From: AP-15 sp963772965
GTDB taxonomy: Bacteria; Pseudomonadota; Alphaproteobacteria; ATCC43930; CGMCC-115725
Reading direction: 5' to 3'
NCBI GenBank assembly: GCA_963772965.1
Contig: CAVYZU010000007.1
Span: 248,001 to 312,000, forward strand
Length of the DNA: 64,000 nucleotides
The notes beneath the pieces were generated by a model. That model searched no databases, had not been told where the DNA came from, and worked only from the letters and a program-made list of their open reading frames with translations. Position 1 is the first letter of the stretch; the number at the start of each line of letters is the position of its first letter. A program made the position numbers and the translations under genes. Shown here one piece after another: positions 44,526 through 53,754 of this stretch.

Positions 44526-45365
44526 TCAACTCGTCGAAAATAGGCGCTGGGCGTCGGCTTGGGTCATCGCGGGATTGAGCGCGTCAAATCGGGCGGTCGT
44601 CCGCAACTCTTCGGCGATCTGGCGCGTCGTCGTAGCGGCCATTAGCGCGATCTGGCTGGCGGTGCTGGCGCGGGCGACACCAAGGGCTTCGAGCTCGGCC
44701 ACGCTCGGCGATCCGGCGCGCACGTTGATGTTGATGGGTGCCGCTACAGCCTTAACCATCCGGCCGATCGTGTCGCGATCGCTTAGGGTGATCGGGTAAA
44801 AGCAATCGGCGCCGGCGGCGAAATAGGCCCTCGCGCGTTCGACCGCCTCTTCGAAACGGGTTGCCGGGTCGCCAATATTGCGTAAATAAAGATCGGTGCG
44901 GGCGTTGATCACGATCGGCACCCCAGTTTCGCGTGCAGCATTACGGGCGGCGCGAATGCGGTCTGCGGCGTCGGCAATAGTCCGTATCGGCGTCGCTCCC
45001 CGCGGCGTGCCGTCCTCCAGATTTACCCCGACCGCGCCGACGCGGATGATTTCGCCAACCGACTTGCCGACAGCATCGGGGGTATCGCCGAAACCGGATT
45101 CGATATCGGCGGTTACCGGAAGTTGCACCGCCCGGACGATCCGGCGCGTCGCCGCGACCACCTCGTCCCAAGGGGCGGCTTCGCCGTCGGCATATCCGAT
45201 CGCCCAGGACACGCCGCCGCTGGTGGTCGCGATCGCCGAAAATCCTACGCTTGCGAAAATTCGCGCGCTCAGCGCGTCCCAGGCGTTGGGCAGCAAGAGC
45301 AGCGACGGCCCCCGGTGCATGTCGCGAAAAAGCTCGGCCCTCTGGGTTTGTTCGCTGGCATTCAT
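44526..45365 (-). CDS. Isocitrate lyase/PEP mutase superfamily protein
   Basis: A 279-residue TIM-barrel enzyme of the ICL/PEP-phosphonomutase superfamily. LLLPNAWDALSARIFASVGF, ATTSGGVSWAIGYADGE, VTADIESGFGDTPDAVGKSV (with the Mg-binding Asp/Glu), GAVGVNLEDG and VINARTDLYL are canonical blocks. The KKCGH loop of true isocitrate lyase is absent, so a carboxy-lyase, oxaloacetate-hydrolase-like or PEP-hydrolase activity is likelier. Convergent with the antiporter gene, 37 bp apart. Confidence 0.88.
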   Translation of the reverse strand: MNASEQTQRAELFRDMHRGPSLLLLPNAWDALSARIFASVGFSAIATTSGGVSWAIGYADGEAAPWDEVVAATRRIVRAVQLPVTADIESGFGDTPDAVGKSVGEIIRVGAVGVNLEDGTPRGATPIRTIADAADRIRAARNAARETGVPIVINARTDLYLRNIGDPATRFEEAVERARAYFAAGADCFYPITLSDRDTIGRMVKAVAAPININVRAGSPSVAELEALGVARASTASQIALMAATTTRQIAEELRTTARFDALNPAMTQADAQRLFSTS

Positions 45366-45573
45366 TGATTACGCCCTGCAGATCGTCGCGCTGCTGTCAC
45401 CCTCCTGCGATCACTGGATGATGTCAAGCGCACCCATTCGCCTCAGAGACTCCCCGGAGTCTTGTATCAAAATCCCGATGGGTCATTCTGCAGGTTCCCG
45501 TCGCGTTTCCTGTTGCGGAGTCCAAAAATCGGTTACTCTGAGACAGAGACGATCGACATTCGGGAATGAGGCG

Positions 45574-46474
45574 ATGTCTGCCGTTTACAGCACGACCCAC
45601 TTGCCCCAGCGGGTGGTCGCTAGCTTCTTGTTGGAGTACTATGAAATTTGGGGAAAGTACTTTCCTGGTCTTAACAAACGCGCGCACTGGCATGTCATTT
45701 TTATGGCCAGAACTTGCGATCATGGAGGTGTTTCGAGTTCGGGCGATCCACCGCACACTGTACGGTTCTTATGGCACCGACATCAGAACTTGTATCGAGC
45801 GGATCAAGGATTGCGAGCGTGACGGCTTTATCCGGGTCTTTGACCCCGCCAACCAGGCTTGCGCCGTGTCTGCAGCATGCCTGCTCGGACCCACCGAGAA
45901 ATTGCTCGACAGTTTTGACGCACATTGTCGCGACACAATCGCCCAGGTCGGCGCCACAATCGGCGACCACAGGATTGGGTTAGACGACGTGATCATGTGC
46001 GATGACCGTCTAATATCGGAAATTTATCGGTTTTTTGGCGCTTACGACCAGAAGTGGCGCGAAACCAGCGAGCGCGTCGTCAAGCAGAAAGGTTTGACGC
46101 CGGCTCACGTCGAAGACGCGATGGACCATCTGGTTACCTATCAATATTGGGCCATCGTAATGTTGCTGTGGTCGGCAAGTGCATTCGGCGGCGATCGGAC
46201 CGGTGTCGAAGCGCTGGTCATCGACGAAATCATCAGTCGGATGTGGGATCGGCTACAGCTGGGTCACCTCGCGATCAAGGAGCGCGTCGCCAACTTGATC
46301 CGTTGGGGGTTCTTCGACGAGCGGACCATAAAGAAACACAAGGCAGTATCTCTGACGCCGGTTGCCGGAGACGCGATTAACGCCGGGCTAGCCGCGACGC
46401 AGCCGCTGCTGATTGATCTTTACGACAGGCTGATCGTGGAACGCAGGAAGGCAACTTCGGGCGAGGTCGTCTAA
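45574..46474 (+). CDS. Unknown protein, possibly winged-helix regulator; one frameshift
   Basis: The frame starts at ATG 45574 (MSAVYSTTHLPQRVVASFLL) and continues, after one extra base around 45672-45690, as MSFLWPELAIMEVFRVRAIH. Corrected length is ~299 residues. The part RTLYGSYGTDIRTCIERIKD then CERDGFIRVFD has the spacing of a winged helix (recognition helix then wing), and a C-terminal segment LTPVAGDAINAGLAATQPLL resembles MarR/PadR tails. No family could be named with confidence. It is upstream of a TPR protein on the same strand (64 bp). Confidence 0.5.
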
Positions 46475-46537
46475 TCTCGTTTGCATCTCAGGCCACGGGC
46501 ATTTGTCCGTTTAGCCGAGCACTTTAGAGGTCAATCG

Positions 46538-47548
46538 ATGCGGCGCCCCTTTGGCGTGATGGCATCGGCGGTGTTCTTGTCCGCAGTTGTCGGCCTGGCT
46601 ATGACCGCGCGATCCGGGACGCCGGAGGGCGAAGCTGTGGCGCTGACGCGCTCGCTGACGGAGCTGGAGCAGCGTCTTGGGTCGACTACGCCGCAACTCC
46701 TGCCGATCCTCAACTCTTTGGCGGAACTGCAATTTGAGCAGGGTCAATTCGCGGATGCGACAGCGCAGCGACGGCGTTCCTTACAAATAGCGATAGCGGC
46801 TTACGGCAGTGCATCGGTGCCGGCCGCGGAGGCCATGGCGGCGCTCGTCAACCTCTATATCGAGCAGCGCCGGTACCTTGATGCCGAGCCGCTGGCCATC
46901 ATTGCAACCAATCTGCTTCGCGATCGGCTCGGAGGTGCTAATCCTGCGCTGGCGCCGGTATTAGCCGACCGAGCTCGGATCGCCCTTGCAAGGGGTGACA
47001 AAGGTGAAGCTCGTAAATGGGCTGAAGAAGCAGTCGAGATCGATCGGAAGAACGGAACGCGCCAGAGTTCCCGGCTTCGCGTACTGGGCGAGGTTTTGGC
47101 TGCCCAAGGGCAGTTTGAAGAAAGCGAAGGCGTCCTGCATCAAGCTCTCGCGCTCGCTCGCGTCGATGGGAATCAGTTTGAAATCGCGCGCAGCCTCGCC
47201 GCGCTGAGCGACATCAATTTGAAGCAGAAGAAATTTGTCGAAGCGTTACCGCTGATAGAAGAGGCGGCGCTGATCGACCAAACGAACCTCGGCCCAACAC
47301 ACCCGCTGAGCGCCGAAGATTTAAGTGATCTCGGCCTTATATATCTTGCGACCAATCGCCCCGGGCTTGCAGTGAAAGTCTTTCATTCCGCGATCACCTT
47401 GCTCCAATGCGGAGCCGGACGGAACACGCCTACGCTGGCCTATATCCAGCTCGATCTCGCCCGCGCCGAACACATTTTGGGCAACGGCGAAAAATCGCAG
47501 GCCTTGTTCACAGCGGCTCGGCGGAATTCTGAACGCAGCCGAAGATGA
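46538..47548 (+). CDS. Secreted tetratricopeptide-repeat protein
   Basis: A 336-residue protein beginning at ATG 46538 (AGAGG nine bases upstream) with a signal peptide (MRRPFGVMASAVFLSAVVGL, then AMTARSG). It contains about six TPR-like helix pairs, for example SLAELQFEQGQFADATAQRR, ALVNLYIEQRRYLDAEPLAI, VLGEVLAAQGQFEESEGVLH and DLGLIYLATNRPGLAVKVFH, in the kinesin-light-chain-like spacing of ~42 residues. Probably a periplasmic scaffold. The following 282 bp (47549-47830) up to mntH contain no gene or recognisable riboswitch. Confidence 0.8.
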   Translation: MRRPFGVMASAVFLSAVVGLAMTARSGTPEGEAVALTRSLTELEQRLGSTTPQLLPILNSLAELQFEQGQFADATAQRRRSLQIAIAAYGSASVPAAEAMAALVNLYIEQRRYLDAEPLAIIATNLLRDRLGGANPALAPVLADRARIALARGDKGEARKWAEEAVEIDRKNGTRQSSRLRVLGEVLAAQGQFEESEGVLHQALALARVDGNQFEIARSLAALSDINLKQKKFVEALPLIEEAALIDQTNLGPTHPLSAEDLSDLGLIYLATNRPGLAVKVFHSAITLLQCGAGRNTPTLAYIQLDLARAEHILGNGEKSQALFTAARRNSERSRR

Positions 47549-47830
47549 AGAACGCGACCGCCAGCGGAGCGCCTGAAATCGGCTTTCTCCGATACTCAAG
47601 TACAAAGCAGCCACGGGCCTTTTCTGGGGGCCCCATCGCCTCTTAGGCAGACTGAGGCAAGACAGCCATCCGGCTCGTGATCAGCCCCGAGTCTGTCCGA
47701 GTGCGGTGAGTCGAACTCTCCGCCAACATTTCGATGCGGCGCTGTTCGGTTCGGTCACGCGTTAGCGCTTGTATGCGGCGCCGTCACGACGCGATCCCAC
47801 AACCCTGACAGGTAGCGCCCCGGTTTCGGC

Positions 47831-49144
47831 ATGTCCTGGATTACCAGCGAAAGCATCGGCGGACGGGCGTCCTTGTCCGAGTGGACCGTCCGTACAGCGC
47901 GCGATGTACTCGATGGGCGCCGGCGCGGGTGGCGTGGCTATCTGGCTTTTGCCGGCCCCGCCCTGGTTGCGTCAATCGCCTACATGGACCCGGGAAATTT
48001 CGCGACAAACATTGAGGCCGGCGCGAAATATGGCTATCAGCTGCTTTGGGTGGTGCTGCTCGCGAATGTGATCGCGATGCTGTTTCAAGCGCTGTCCGCC
48101 AAGCTCGGCATCGTGACCGGCCAGAATCTCGCGGAACTCTGCCGCGAGCAGCTGCCGCGCTCGGTGGCGTTGGCGATGTGGGCGGTCAGCGAGATCGCCG
48201 CGATGGCAACCGACCTCGCCGAATTTCTCGGCGGCGCGATCGGGCTCTCCTTACTGTTCAAGATACCCTTGCTGCCCGGTATGATCGTTACCGCGATCGT
48301 CGTTTACGGCCTGCTGCAACTGCAGAGAAACGGCTTCCGTCCGCTCGAACTCCTGATCGGCAGCTTGGTGGCCACGATTGGCCTTTGTTACCTGATCGAG
48401 CTTTTTATTGTGCCGGTCGATTGGGGCTCGGCTGCATTCCATTCGGTGGTGCCGCAACTCGGCGGGCCCGAGGCGCTAGCCCTCGCCGTCGGCATTATCG
48501 GCGCAACTGTGATGCCGCACGCGATCTATCTCCATTCCGGACTGACGCAAGCACGAATTCCGCCACGAAGCCCGCGCGAAACGCGCCGGATCGTTCGAGC
48601 TTCCAACCGGGAAGTGGTGGTTGCTTTGGCGTTTGCCGGTCTCGTCAATATGGCGATGGTGATCATGGCAGCCGGCGCGTTTCATGCCGGGCACAGCGAC
48701 GTCGCCGAGATTGCAACCGCTTATCACACTTTGGCGCCGCTGTTCGGCCCGGCTGCTGCTGGCCTGTTTCTTATCGCGCTCCTCGCTTCCGGAGTGTCGA
48801 GTTCGGCCGTCGGTACGATGGCAGGGCAAATGATAATGCAAGGCTTTGTCGGCTTCACGATCCCGGTTTGGATCCGGCGGTTGGTGACCATGGTGCCGCC
48901 AATCGTCGTCGTCGCCCTCGGGGTCGATACCACCTGGGCTCTTGTGATCAGCCAAATCGTGCTGAGCATCGTCTTGCCACTACCGATGATAGCATTGCTG
49001 ATGTTCACGCGACGCGCCGATATTATGGGTCCATTTGCGAACAGCCGCTGGGTGCAGACTGCCGCCATCACCGGAGCTTGTGTCGTACTGACGCTGAATT
49101 TATTGCTGACTGGCTTGACGTTTGGCGTTTCGATCCCCGTCTGA
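47831..49144 (+). CDS. mntH: Nramp-family Mn2+/divalent metal transporter
   Basis: Proton-coupled Mn2+/Fe2+ importer of the inner membrane, 437 residues and about 11 helices. Helix 1 carries the metal-binding DPGNFATNIEAGAKYGYQLL and helix 6 the MPHAIYLHSGL motif; SEIAAMATDLAEFLGGAIGL is also a strict signature. Start is the ATG at 47831; upstream leader without a recognised Mur, MntR or yybP-ykoY element. Followed 92 bp later by a TauD-like dioxygenase gene on the same strand, which as an iron enzyme may be linked only by chance. Confidence 0.95.
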   Translation: MSWITSESIGGRASLSEWTVRTARDVLDGRRRGWRGYLAFAGPALVASIAYMDPGNFATNIEAGAKYGYQLLWVVLLANVIAMLFQALSAKLGIVTGQNLAELCREQLPRSVALAMWAVSEIAAMATDLAEFLGGAIGLSLLFKIPLLPGMIVTAIVVYGLLQLQRNGFRPLELLIGSLVATIGLCYLIELFIVPVDWGSAAFHSVVPQLGGPEALALAVGIIGATVMPHAIYLHSGLTQARIPPRSPRETRRIVRASNREVVVALAFAGLVNMAMVIMAAGAFHAGHSDVAEIATAYHTLAPLFGPAAAGLFLIALLASGVSSSAVGTMAGQMIMQGFVGFTIPVWIRRLVTMVPPIVVVALGVDTTWALVISQIVLSIVLPLPMIALLMFTRRADIMGPFANSRWVQTAAITGACVVLTLNLLLTGLTFGVSIPV

Positions 49145-49236
49145 CGGACTTGTCGGGTCGGCTCCCGATCCACGTAGTTGCGAAATGGCGGGGAAGGCTG
49201 CATTTTCGCCGAGACGTATCGGTTTTTGGAGAAGCC

Positions 49237-50214
49237 ATGCCCGACGTGTCTGTCCCGAACCGGCCGGTCGAGGGCCCGAGCGCCTGGGTGCGCGCCTCTG
49301 TGCGCACCGAAGATTGGCGCATCGAACTATCCGCCGACTGTCTCGACGAAATCCGCCACGCGGTCGACGAATTGCGAGCGTATCCGCTTCCGACCATCGT
49401 TCTTGGCCCTCAGGATTTTGCGATGACCGCCTGCCAGGAGGCGATGGCACGGGCGCGAGCAATCCTCGCATCAGGTGTGCGGTTTGCGATTGTCGACCGG
49501 CTGCCGCTCGACGAAATGACCACGAACGAGGCCACGGCGATCTATTGGCTGCTGTCGAGCATGATCGCCCGACCGGTCGCGCAAAAACTCGATGGGACTC
49601 TAGTATATGATGTGCTCGACACTGGACAGGAGGCTCTCCCTGGCTCGGGAGTGCGTCCCGACAAGACGAACATCGAGATCCGCTTTCATATCGACAACGC
49701 GTACAACGAAACCCCGCCGGAATATGTTGGCCTTTTGTGCCTGCGGAAGGCGATGCGCGGCGGCCACAGCCGGGTCGTCAGCTTTCCCACAACTCATAAT
49801 CAGATGCTGACGCGCTGCCCCGAGCGACTTGGGCGGCTCTACGAGCCGTTTTGGTTCGACCGTCAGCGCGAATTCCATGCGGGCGAAAGCCCAATCTTTG
49901 CCGCACCGGTATTCGAGAACGACGCCGAGCTGAAAGCGCGGTTCAGCGTTCACCAAATCAACAGCGGTTATGCGTTGAGGGGCGAGCCGGTGGATGCGGC
50001 TGGAGAGGCTTCGCTAACGGCGATGCTCGACATCTTTGAGGACGAGGCGCTGTCGATCGATTTCGACCTCGAGCCCGGGCAGATGCAGTTCGTCGACAAT
50101 CGCGCGCTGGGTCACAGCCGTACCGCCTTCGATGATTATCCCGACCCACAGCGAAAACGTCATCTCGTCCGCCTGTGGCTGCGCGATCAGGGCCGACGCG
50201 CCTATCCGGGGTAA
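49237..50214 (+). CDS. TauD/TfdA-like Fe(II)/2-oxoglutarate dioxygenase
   Basis: A 325-residue double-stranded beta-helix oxygenase. IEIRFHIDNAYNETPPEYVG gives the HxD iron motif, RGGHSRVVSFPTTH the core strand, and FVDNRALGHSRTAFDDYPDP then KRHLVRLWLR the distal His and the Arg that grips 2-oxoglutarate. Start ATG 49237 behind GGAGAAGCC; the frame is open far upstream (to 48046), but this is inside mntH. The N-terminal domain (residues ~15-100) is helical, as in gamma-butyrobetaine hydroxylase/TauD relatives. Substrate unknown. Confidence 0.85.
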   Translation: MPDVSVPNRPVEGPSAWVRASVRTEDWRIELSADCLDEIRHAVDELRAYPLPTIVLGPQDFAMTACQEAMARARAILASGVRFAIVDRLPLDEMTTNEATAIYWLLSSMIARPVAQKLDGTLVYDVLDTGQEALPGSGVRPDKTNIEIRFHIDNAYNETPPEYVGLLCLRKAMRGGHSRVVSFPTTHNQMLTRCPERLGRLYEPFWFDRQREFHAGESPIFAAPVFENDAELKARFSVHQINSGYALRGEPVDAAGEASLTAMLDIFEDEALSIDFDLEPGQMQFVDNRALGHSRTAFDDYPDPQRKRHLVRLWLRDQGRRAYPG

Positions 50215-50229
50215 TCTCACCAAGCTGCA

Positions 50230-51369
50230 TCAGCGCGGGCGGCTGGCGACATAATCCACGCTCTGCATCTCGATTAAGCGCGACACCGTCCGCTGGAATT
50301 CAAACGTCCCGTCGCCGTCAACGTAAATTTCCGCGGGTGGCACCTCGGCCGAGACGATCAACAGGGTCCGCGCCTCGTAGAGCGTGTCGATCAGGATATT
50401 GAAGCGGCGCGCTTCGTTGCGCTGATCCGGTGTCAGCCGTGGGACGCCTTCGATGATGATCGCGGCAAAGCGTTTGGCGATGGCCAGGTAGTCGGCCGCC
50501 GCCAGCGGCTTTGCGCAAAGATCGGCAAAGCCGAACCATGCGACGTTGCGGGCCGCGCGCGGCACGGTTAATTGCCGCCCCCTAATCATCAGGCTGACGC
50601 GAACCCCCGGCTCGCCGTCGGTCAACTCGGCGAATGCAGTCTCCAATGCGCGATGCGCAGCTTGACCCATGGGCGTGTGGTAGACGGTCTTGCCAACCAG
50701 CCGTGCCAGGCGGTAGTCGCAGCCGCTATCGAGTTCGAGGACATAGAGCTGCCGTTTCAGCAAATCGATGAATGGCAGAAATCGGTCGCGATGCAGCCCG
50801 TGGTTGTACAGCTCGTCAGGGGCTCGGTTCGAAGTCGCGACCACAACCACACCGCGATCGAATAATGCCGTGAATAGGCGCTCGAGGATCATCGCGTCGG
50901 CGATGTTGTCGACCTGGAATTCGTCAAAGCATAAAAGGGGCGCCTCTCGGGCGATGTCCGTCGCGACCTTGACGATCGGTTCACGGGTTCCGTCCCGTCT
51001 CTCTTGTTCAATGCGGTCGTGGATTTCGAGCATGAAGGCGTGGAAATGCACCCGCTGCTTGTGCTCAATCGGCGCCGTCGCAAAAAACAAATCCATCAAC
51101 ATCGATTTGCCGCGCCCGACTGGGCCGCAGAGATAAAGTCCCATCGGAGCGTGGGCGGACGGGTCCTCGCCGAGTCCGAAACGGGCGAGCCAACCGCGGG
51201 ACCCGTGCTCCGGATGATAGTTAAGCAGAGCGCGATGAAGGCTCTGCAACCGTTCGATTGCCAGCTGCTGAGCGGGATCGGGCGCCAATCGCCCCTGCTG
51301 ACGCAACACACGATAGGCAGGCATCGGCTCTCCCGCCGAAGGCGCTTCGCCCGCGTCTGGCGCCGTCAT
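50230..51369 (-). CDS. zapE: Cell division protein ZapE (AFG1-like ATPase)
   Basis: P-loop ATPase of the AFG1/ZapE family, 379 residues. The Walker A motif is LYLCGPVGRGKSMLMDLFF (~residues 81-99), Walker B APLLCFDEFQVDNIADAMIL, and VVVVATSNRAPDELYNHGLH is the sensor region. The C-terminal WFGFADLCAKPLAAADYLAI is diagnostic. In E. coli ZapE binds FtsZ at late division and under oxygen-poor growth; the mitochondrial homologue aids protein turnover. Convergent with the dioxygenase gene (15 bp between stops). Confidence 0.93.
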   Translation of the reverse strand: MTAPDAGEAPSAGEPMPAYRVLRQQGRLAPDPAQQLAIERLQSLHRALLNYHPEHGSRGWLARFGLGEDPSAHAPMGLYLCGPVGRGKSMLMDLFFATAPIEHKQRVHFHAFMLEIHDRIEQERRDGTREPIVKVATDIAREAPLLCFDEFQVDNIADAMILERLFTALFDRGVVVVATSNRAPDELYNHGLHRDRFLPFIDLLKRQLYVLELDSGCDYRLARLVGKTVYHTPMGQAAHRALETAFAELTDGEPGVRVSLMIRGRQLTVPRAARNVAWFGFADLCAKPLAAADYLAIAKRFAAIIIEGVPRLTPDQRNEARRFNILIDTLYEARTLLIVSAEVPPAEIYVDGDGTFEFQRTVSRLIEMQSVDYVASRPR

Positions 51370-51497
51370 CGGAGGTCAGTGAAGGGCATGGGCGAAAGAC
51401 AAGTTCGGCACAGACATCTGCGTTGCGCACGGCGGCCCGGCGGTCTACTTCACACAGGGCTGCGGCGCAACGGCGCTATCGCAGAAGGGAATGAAAA

Positions 51498-51704
51498 ATG
51501 GACGAAGACCGCTTCAATCTGGAGATCCGGCAATTCCTCAAGGTCGTCGGCGTGACCTCGCAGCGCGAAATTGAAAAGGCGGTGCGCGACGCTCTCGCCC
51601 AGGGTACGCTCGCCGACGACGCAATGCTGACGCCGCGTATCACCTTAATAGTCCCCGAAATCGGGCTCGAACATGTCATCGAGGGAGAAATCAGCCTCGC
51701 TTAA
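51498..51704 (+). CDS. DUF6494 family small protein
   Basis: A 68-residue protein: MDEDRFNLEIRQFLKVVGVT then SQREIEKAVRDALAQG, a helix pair, followed by a short beta region (ITLIVPEIGLEHVIEGEISL). This is the full length of the DUF6494 family, which is widespread in proteobacteria and has no known function. The ATG follows AAGGGAATGAAAA. Stop at 51704 is 138 bp before rmuC and just before the SOS operator. Confidence 0.75.
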   Translation: MDEDRFNLEIRQFLKVVGVTSQREIEKAVRDALAQGTLADDAMLTPRITLIVPEIGLEHVIEGEISLA

Positions 51705-51757
51705 CTCAAAACCAAGCGGGGCGCCCATCTACGGCTGGCCCCTCCCGATATGCGGAG

Positions 51758-51772
51758 GAACACTAGGCGAAC
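51758..51772 (-). promoter_or_regulatory. SOS box (LexA operator), inverted copy
   Basis: GAAC-ACTAGGC-GAAC on the plus strand, i.e. GTTC-N7-GTTC on the minus strand, the alphaproteobacterial LexA consensus. Together with 51794-51808 it forms a palindromic double operator, with GAACATT-cg-ATTGAC gcga GTCAAT-GTTC between. Confidence 0.65.
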
Positions 51773-51793
51773 ATTCGATTGACGCGAGTCAAT

Positions 51794-51808
51794 GTTCCAA
51801 GTATGTTC
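51794..51808 (+). promoter_or_regulatory. SOS box (LexA operator) upstream of rmuC
   Basis: GTTC-CAAGTAT-GTTC, exactly the GTTC-N7-GTTC direct repeat recognised by alphaproteobacterial LexA, 33 bp before the rmuC ATG. Confidence 0.75.
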
Positions 51809-51841
51809 GCCGCTCGCGGAACACGCGAGTAGCGAGCTCAA

Positions 51842-53296
51842 ATGCAAATCTTGTTTCTATTGTGGATCGTCGCAGCAGCTGCCGGTAGCACGGGCATCGC
51901 ATGGCTGGTCCTGTCCGCCAAACTGCGCGCCGCAGCCGCTGAGGCAAGGCTGCTGCGCGATCATATTCTCAAGACCGAGGATGATCTCAAAGCAGCGCGG
52001 CACGAAACGAATCTGTGGCGTACCCAGGCGGAGAATGACTCGAAGAACCGAGCCATGGCGGAAGCATCGGCATTACGCGTCGATAGTCTCGAAGCCGAAT
52101 GCGCCGGCTTGCGAAATCGTTTGATGGATTTGAACGCGGTGCTTGCCGGTTACAAGGCAAAGCAGACCGAACAAGAGGAAGCGCATCGGGAGAAGCTGGA
52201 AGCGGTGTCCTCAATTCGTCAGGAAATCGAAACCAGCCTCAAGAACATTACCAGCGAGAGCCTACGCGGCAATCAAGCCAGCTTCCTCGAACTGGCAAAC
52301 GAGGTGTTCACCAAACACAAGCAAGGAGCATCAGCGGAACTAAATTCCCTGGTCTTGCCGATTCGTGAGACGCTCCAAGCCTATCAGCAAAATCTAACAG
52401 AACTCGAAAGAGAACGGGTCCGGAGCAACGGCGCGCTTTCTGCCGAGATTAGAACTATCGTCGATATCGGCAATTCCGTCCGTAATGAGACATCGAAACT
52501 CGTGAACGCGCTGCGTGCTTCGCCCAAAACACGCGGCCGGTGGGGCGAAAATACCCTTCGCAATGTGCTGGAACTCGCCGGTCTCACTCAGTACACCGAT
52601 TTCGTTACAGAGCGGAGCTACCTACAAGACGGGGCGCTTTCGCGTCCCGACGTCGTGATTCGCTTGCCGGGCGGTCACAGCATTGTCGTAGACGCAAAAG
52701 CGTCAATGACCGCTTATTTAGACGCCATCGATGCGACCGAAGAAGCCGAACGGGAACGTCACCTTTCGCTGCACGCGCAGCAACTTCGTTCCCAGGTTAA
52801 GCTCCTTGCTGGAAAGGCTTACTGGGAGGCGCTAACCCAAACCCCGGATTTTGTCGTCATGTTCGTCCCTGGTGAAAACTTTTACTCGGCGGCAGTCGAG
52901 CGGGATCCCGAGTTGTTTGAGTATGCGTTCAAGCAACACGTTATCATCGCTACTCCGGTGACCCTTATCGGGCTCGCGCAAGTCATTGCATATAACTGGC
53001 GACAGGAGAAAGTTGCCGAAAACGCCGCCAAAGTTCATCAAATGGGGCGGGAGTTGTACAAGCGGCTCACGACAATGGGTAGTCACATCTGCGGACTAGG
53101 CGCCAGCCTAACTTCGAGTATTCGCAAATATAACGACTTCATTGGAAGCCTAGAAAGTTCGGTGATGCCTCAAGCGAGGCGGTTCAGTGAGTTGGAGGTC
53201 GAGGGAACCGCCACTGAGATACCTCCTCTAATGACGGTTGACCTAGAGACTCAGGCAGTTGCGGCCAGACCGCGACATCTCGCTGTTAACACTTAG
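51842..53296 (+). CDS. rmuC: DNA recombination protein RmuC
   Basis: A 484-residue protein limiting recombination at inverted repeats. It has an N-terminal membrane anchor (MQILFLLWIVAAAAGSTGIA), a long coiled coil (~25-210, including LKAARHETNLWRTQAENDSK), and the nuclease-like RmuC core: KTRGRWGENTLRNVLELAGL, VIRLPGGHSIVVDAKASMTA, FVVMFVPGENFYSAAVERDP and VTLIGLAQVIAYNWRQEKVA. The ATG has no strong ribosome-binding site. Two LexA-type boxes in the promoter suggest DNA-damage induction. Convergent with the ridA gene. Confidence 0.94.
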   Translation: MQILFLLWIVAAAAGSTGIAWLVLSAKLRAAAAEARLLRDHILKTEDDLKAARHETNLWRTQAENDSKNRAMAEASALRVDSLEAECAGLRNRLMDLNAVLAGYKAKQTEQEEAHREKLEAVSSIRQEIETSLKNITSESLRGNQASFLELANEVFTKHKQGASAELNSLVLPIRETLQAYQQNLTELERERVRSNGALSAEIRTIVDIGNSVRNETSKLVNALRASPKTRGRWGENTLRNVLELAGLTQYTDFVTERSYLQDGALSRPDVVIRLPGGHSIVVDAKASMTAYLDAIDATEEAERERHLSLHAQQLRSQVKLLAGKAYWEALTQTPDFVVMFVPGENFYSAAVERDPELFEYAFKQHVIIATPVTLIGLAQVIAYNWRQEKVAENAAKVHQMGRELYKRLTTMGSHICGLGASLTSSIRKYNDFIGSLESSVMPQARRFSELEVEGTATEIPPLMTVDLETQAVAARPRHLAVNT

Positions 53297-53361
53297 TCCG
53301 GCCCAGGAAGCCGCCGAATAGGCACGCCCACCTCGACAGGCGGTCCCGGCCGCGTAAGAGT

Positions 53362-53721
53362 TTATTTTGCGGCGGTCACCATGATTTCGACGAGCACCTC
53401 GGGGCGCGCCATCTCGGCCTTGACGCAGGCGCGCGCCGGCGGGTTTTCGGGATCGACCCAGGCGTTCCACACCGAGTTCATATCGGCGAACAGTGCCATG
53501 TCCTTGATCCACAGATTAGCCGACAGCAGGTTGGATTTGCTGGTCCCCGCCTGCGACAGGTAGGAATCGATCTTGTCGAGGATTTGCTTTGTCTGACCTT
53601 TGATGTCCTGCGAGGTGTCACCCGCGGTCAGCCCGGCGAGATAGACGGTGTCGCCGCGCACCACGGCGCGGCTCATGCGCGGGCCCGGCGGCTGGGTCAA
53701 ATCAATGCGTCGGATGTCCAT
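53362..53721 (-). CDS. RidA/YjgF/UK114 family enamine deaminase
   Basis: A 119-residue trimeric protein of the RidA superfamily. VVRGDTVYLAGLTAGDTSQD, QTKQILDKIDSYLSQAGTSK, VWNAWVDPENPPARACVKAE and ARPEVLVEIMVTAAK cover the family blocks, with the conserved Arg in PPARACV. RidA hydrolyses reactive enamines such as 2-aminoacrylate, while this subgroup (with IDLTQPPGPRMS at the N-terminus) is less well characterised. It is preceded by a cupin gene 33 bp upstream on the same strand. Confidence 0.88.
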   Translation of the reverse strand: MDIRRIDLTQPPGPRMSRAVVRGDTVYLAGLTAGDTSQDIKGQTKQILDKIDSYLSQAGTSKSNLLSANLWIKDMALFADMNSVWNAWVDPENPPARACVKAEMARPEVLVEIMVTAAK

Positions 53722-53754
53722 AGTCTTCCCTATCTCGTTCAGGTTTCCAGGATA

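Noticed and set aside
47549..47830. Manganese riboswitch or Mur box before mntH
   Set aside because: No stretch resembling the yybP-ykoY core or a Mur palindrome was seen.
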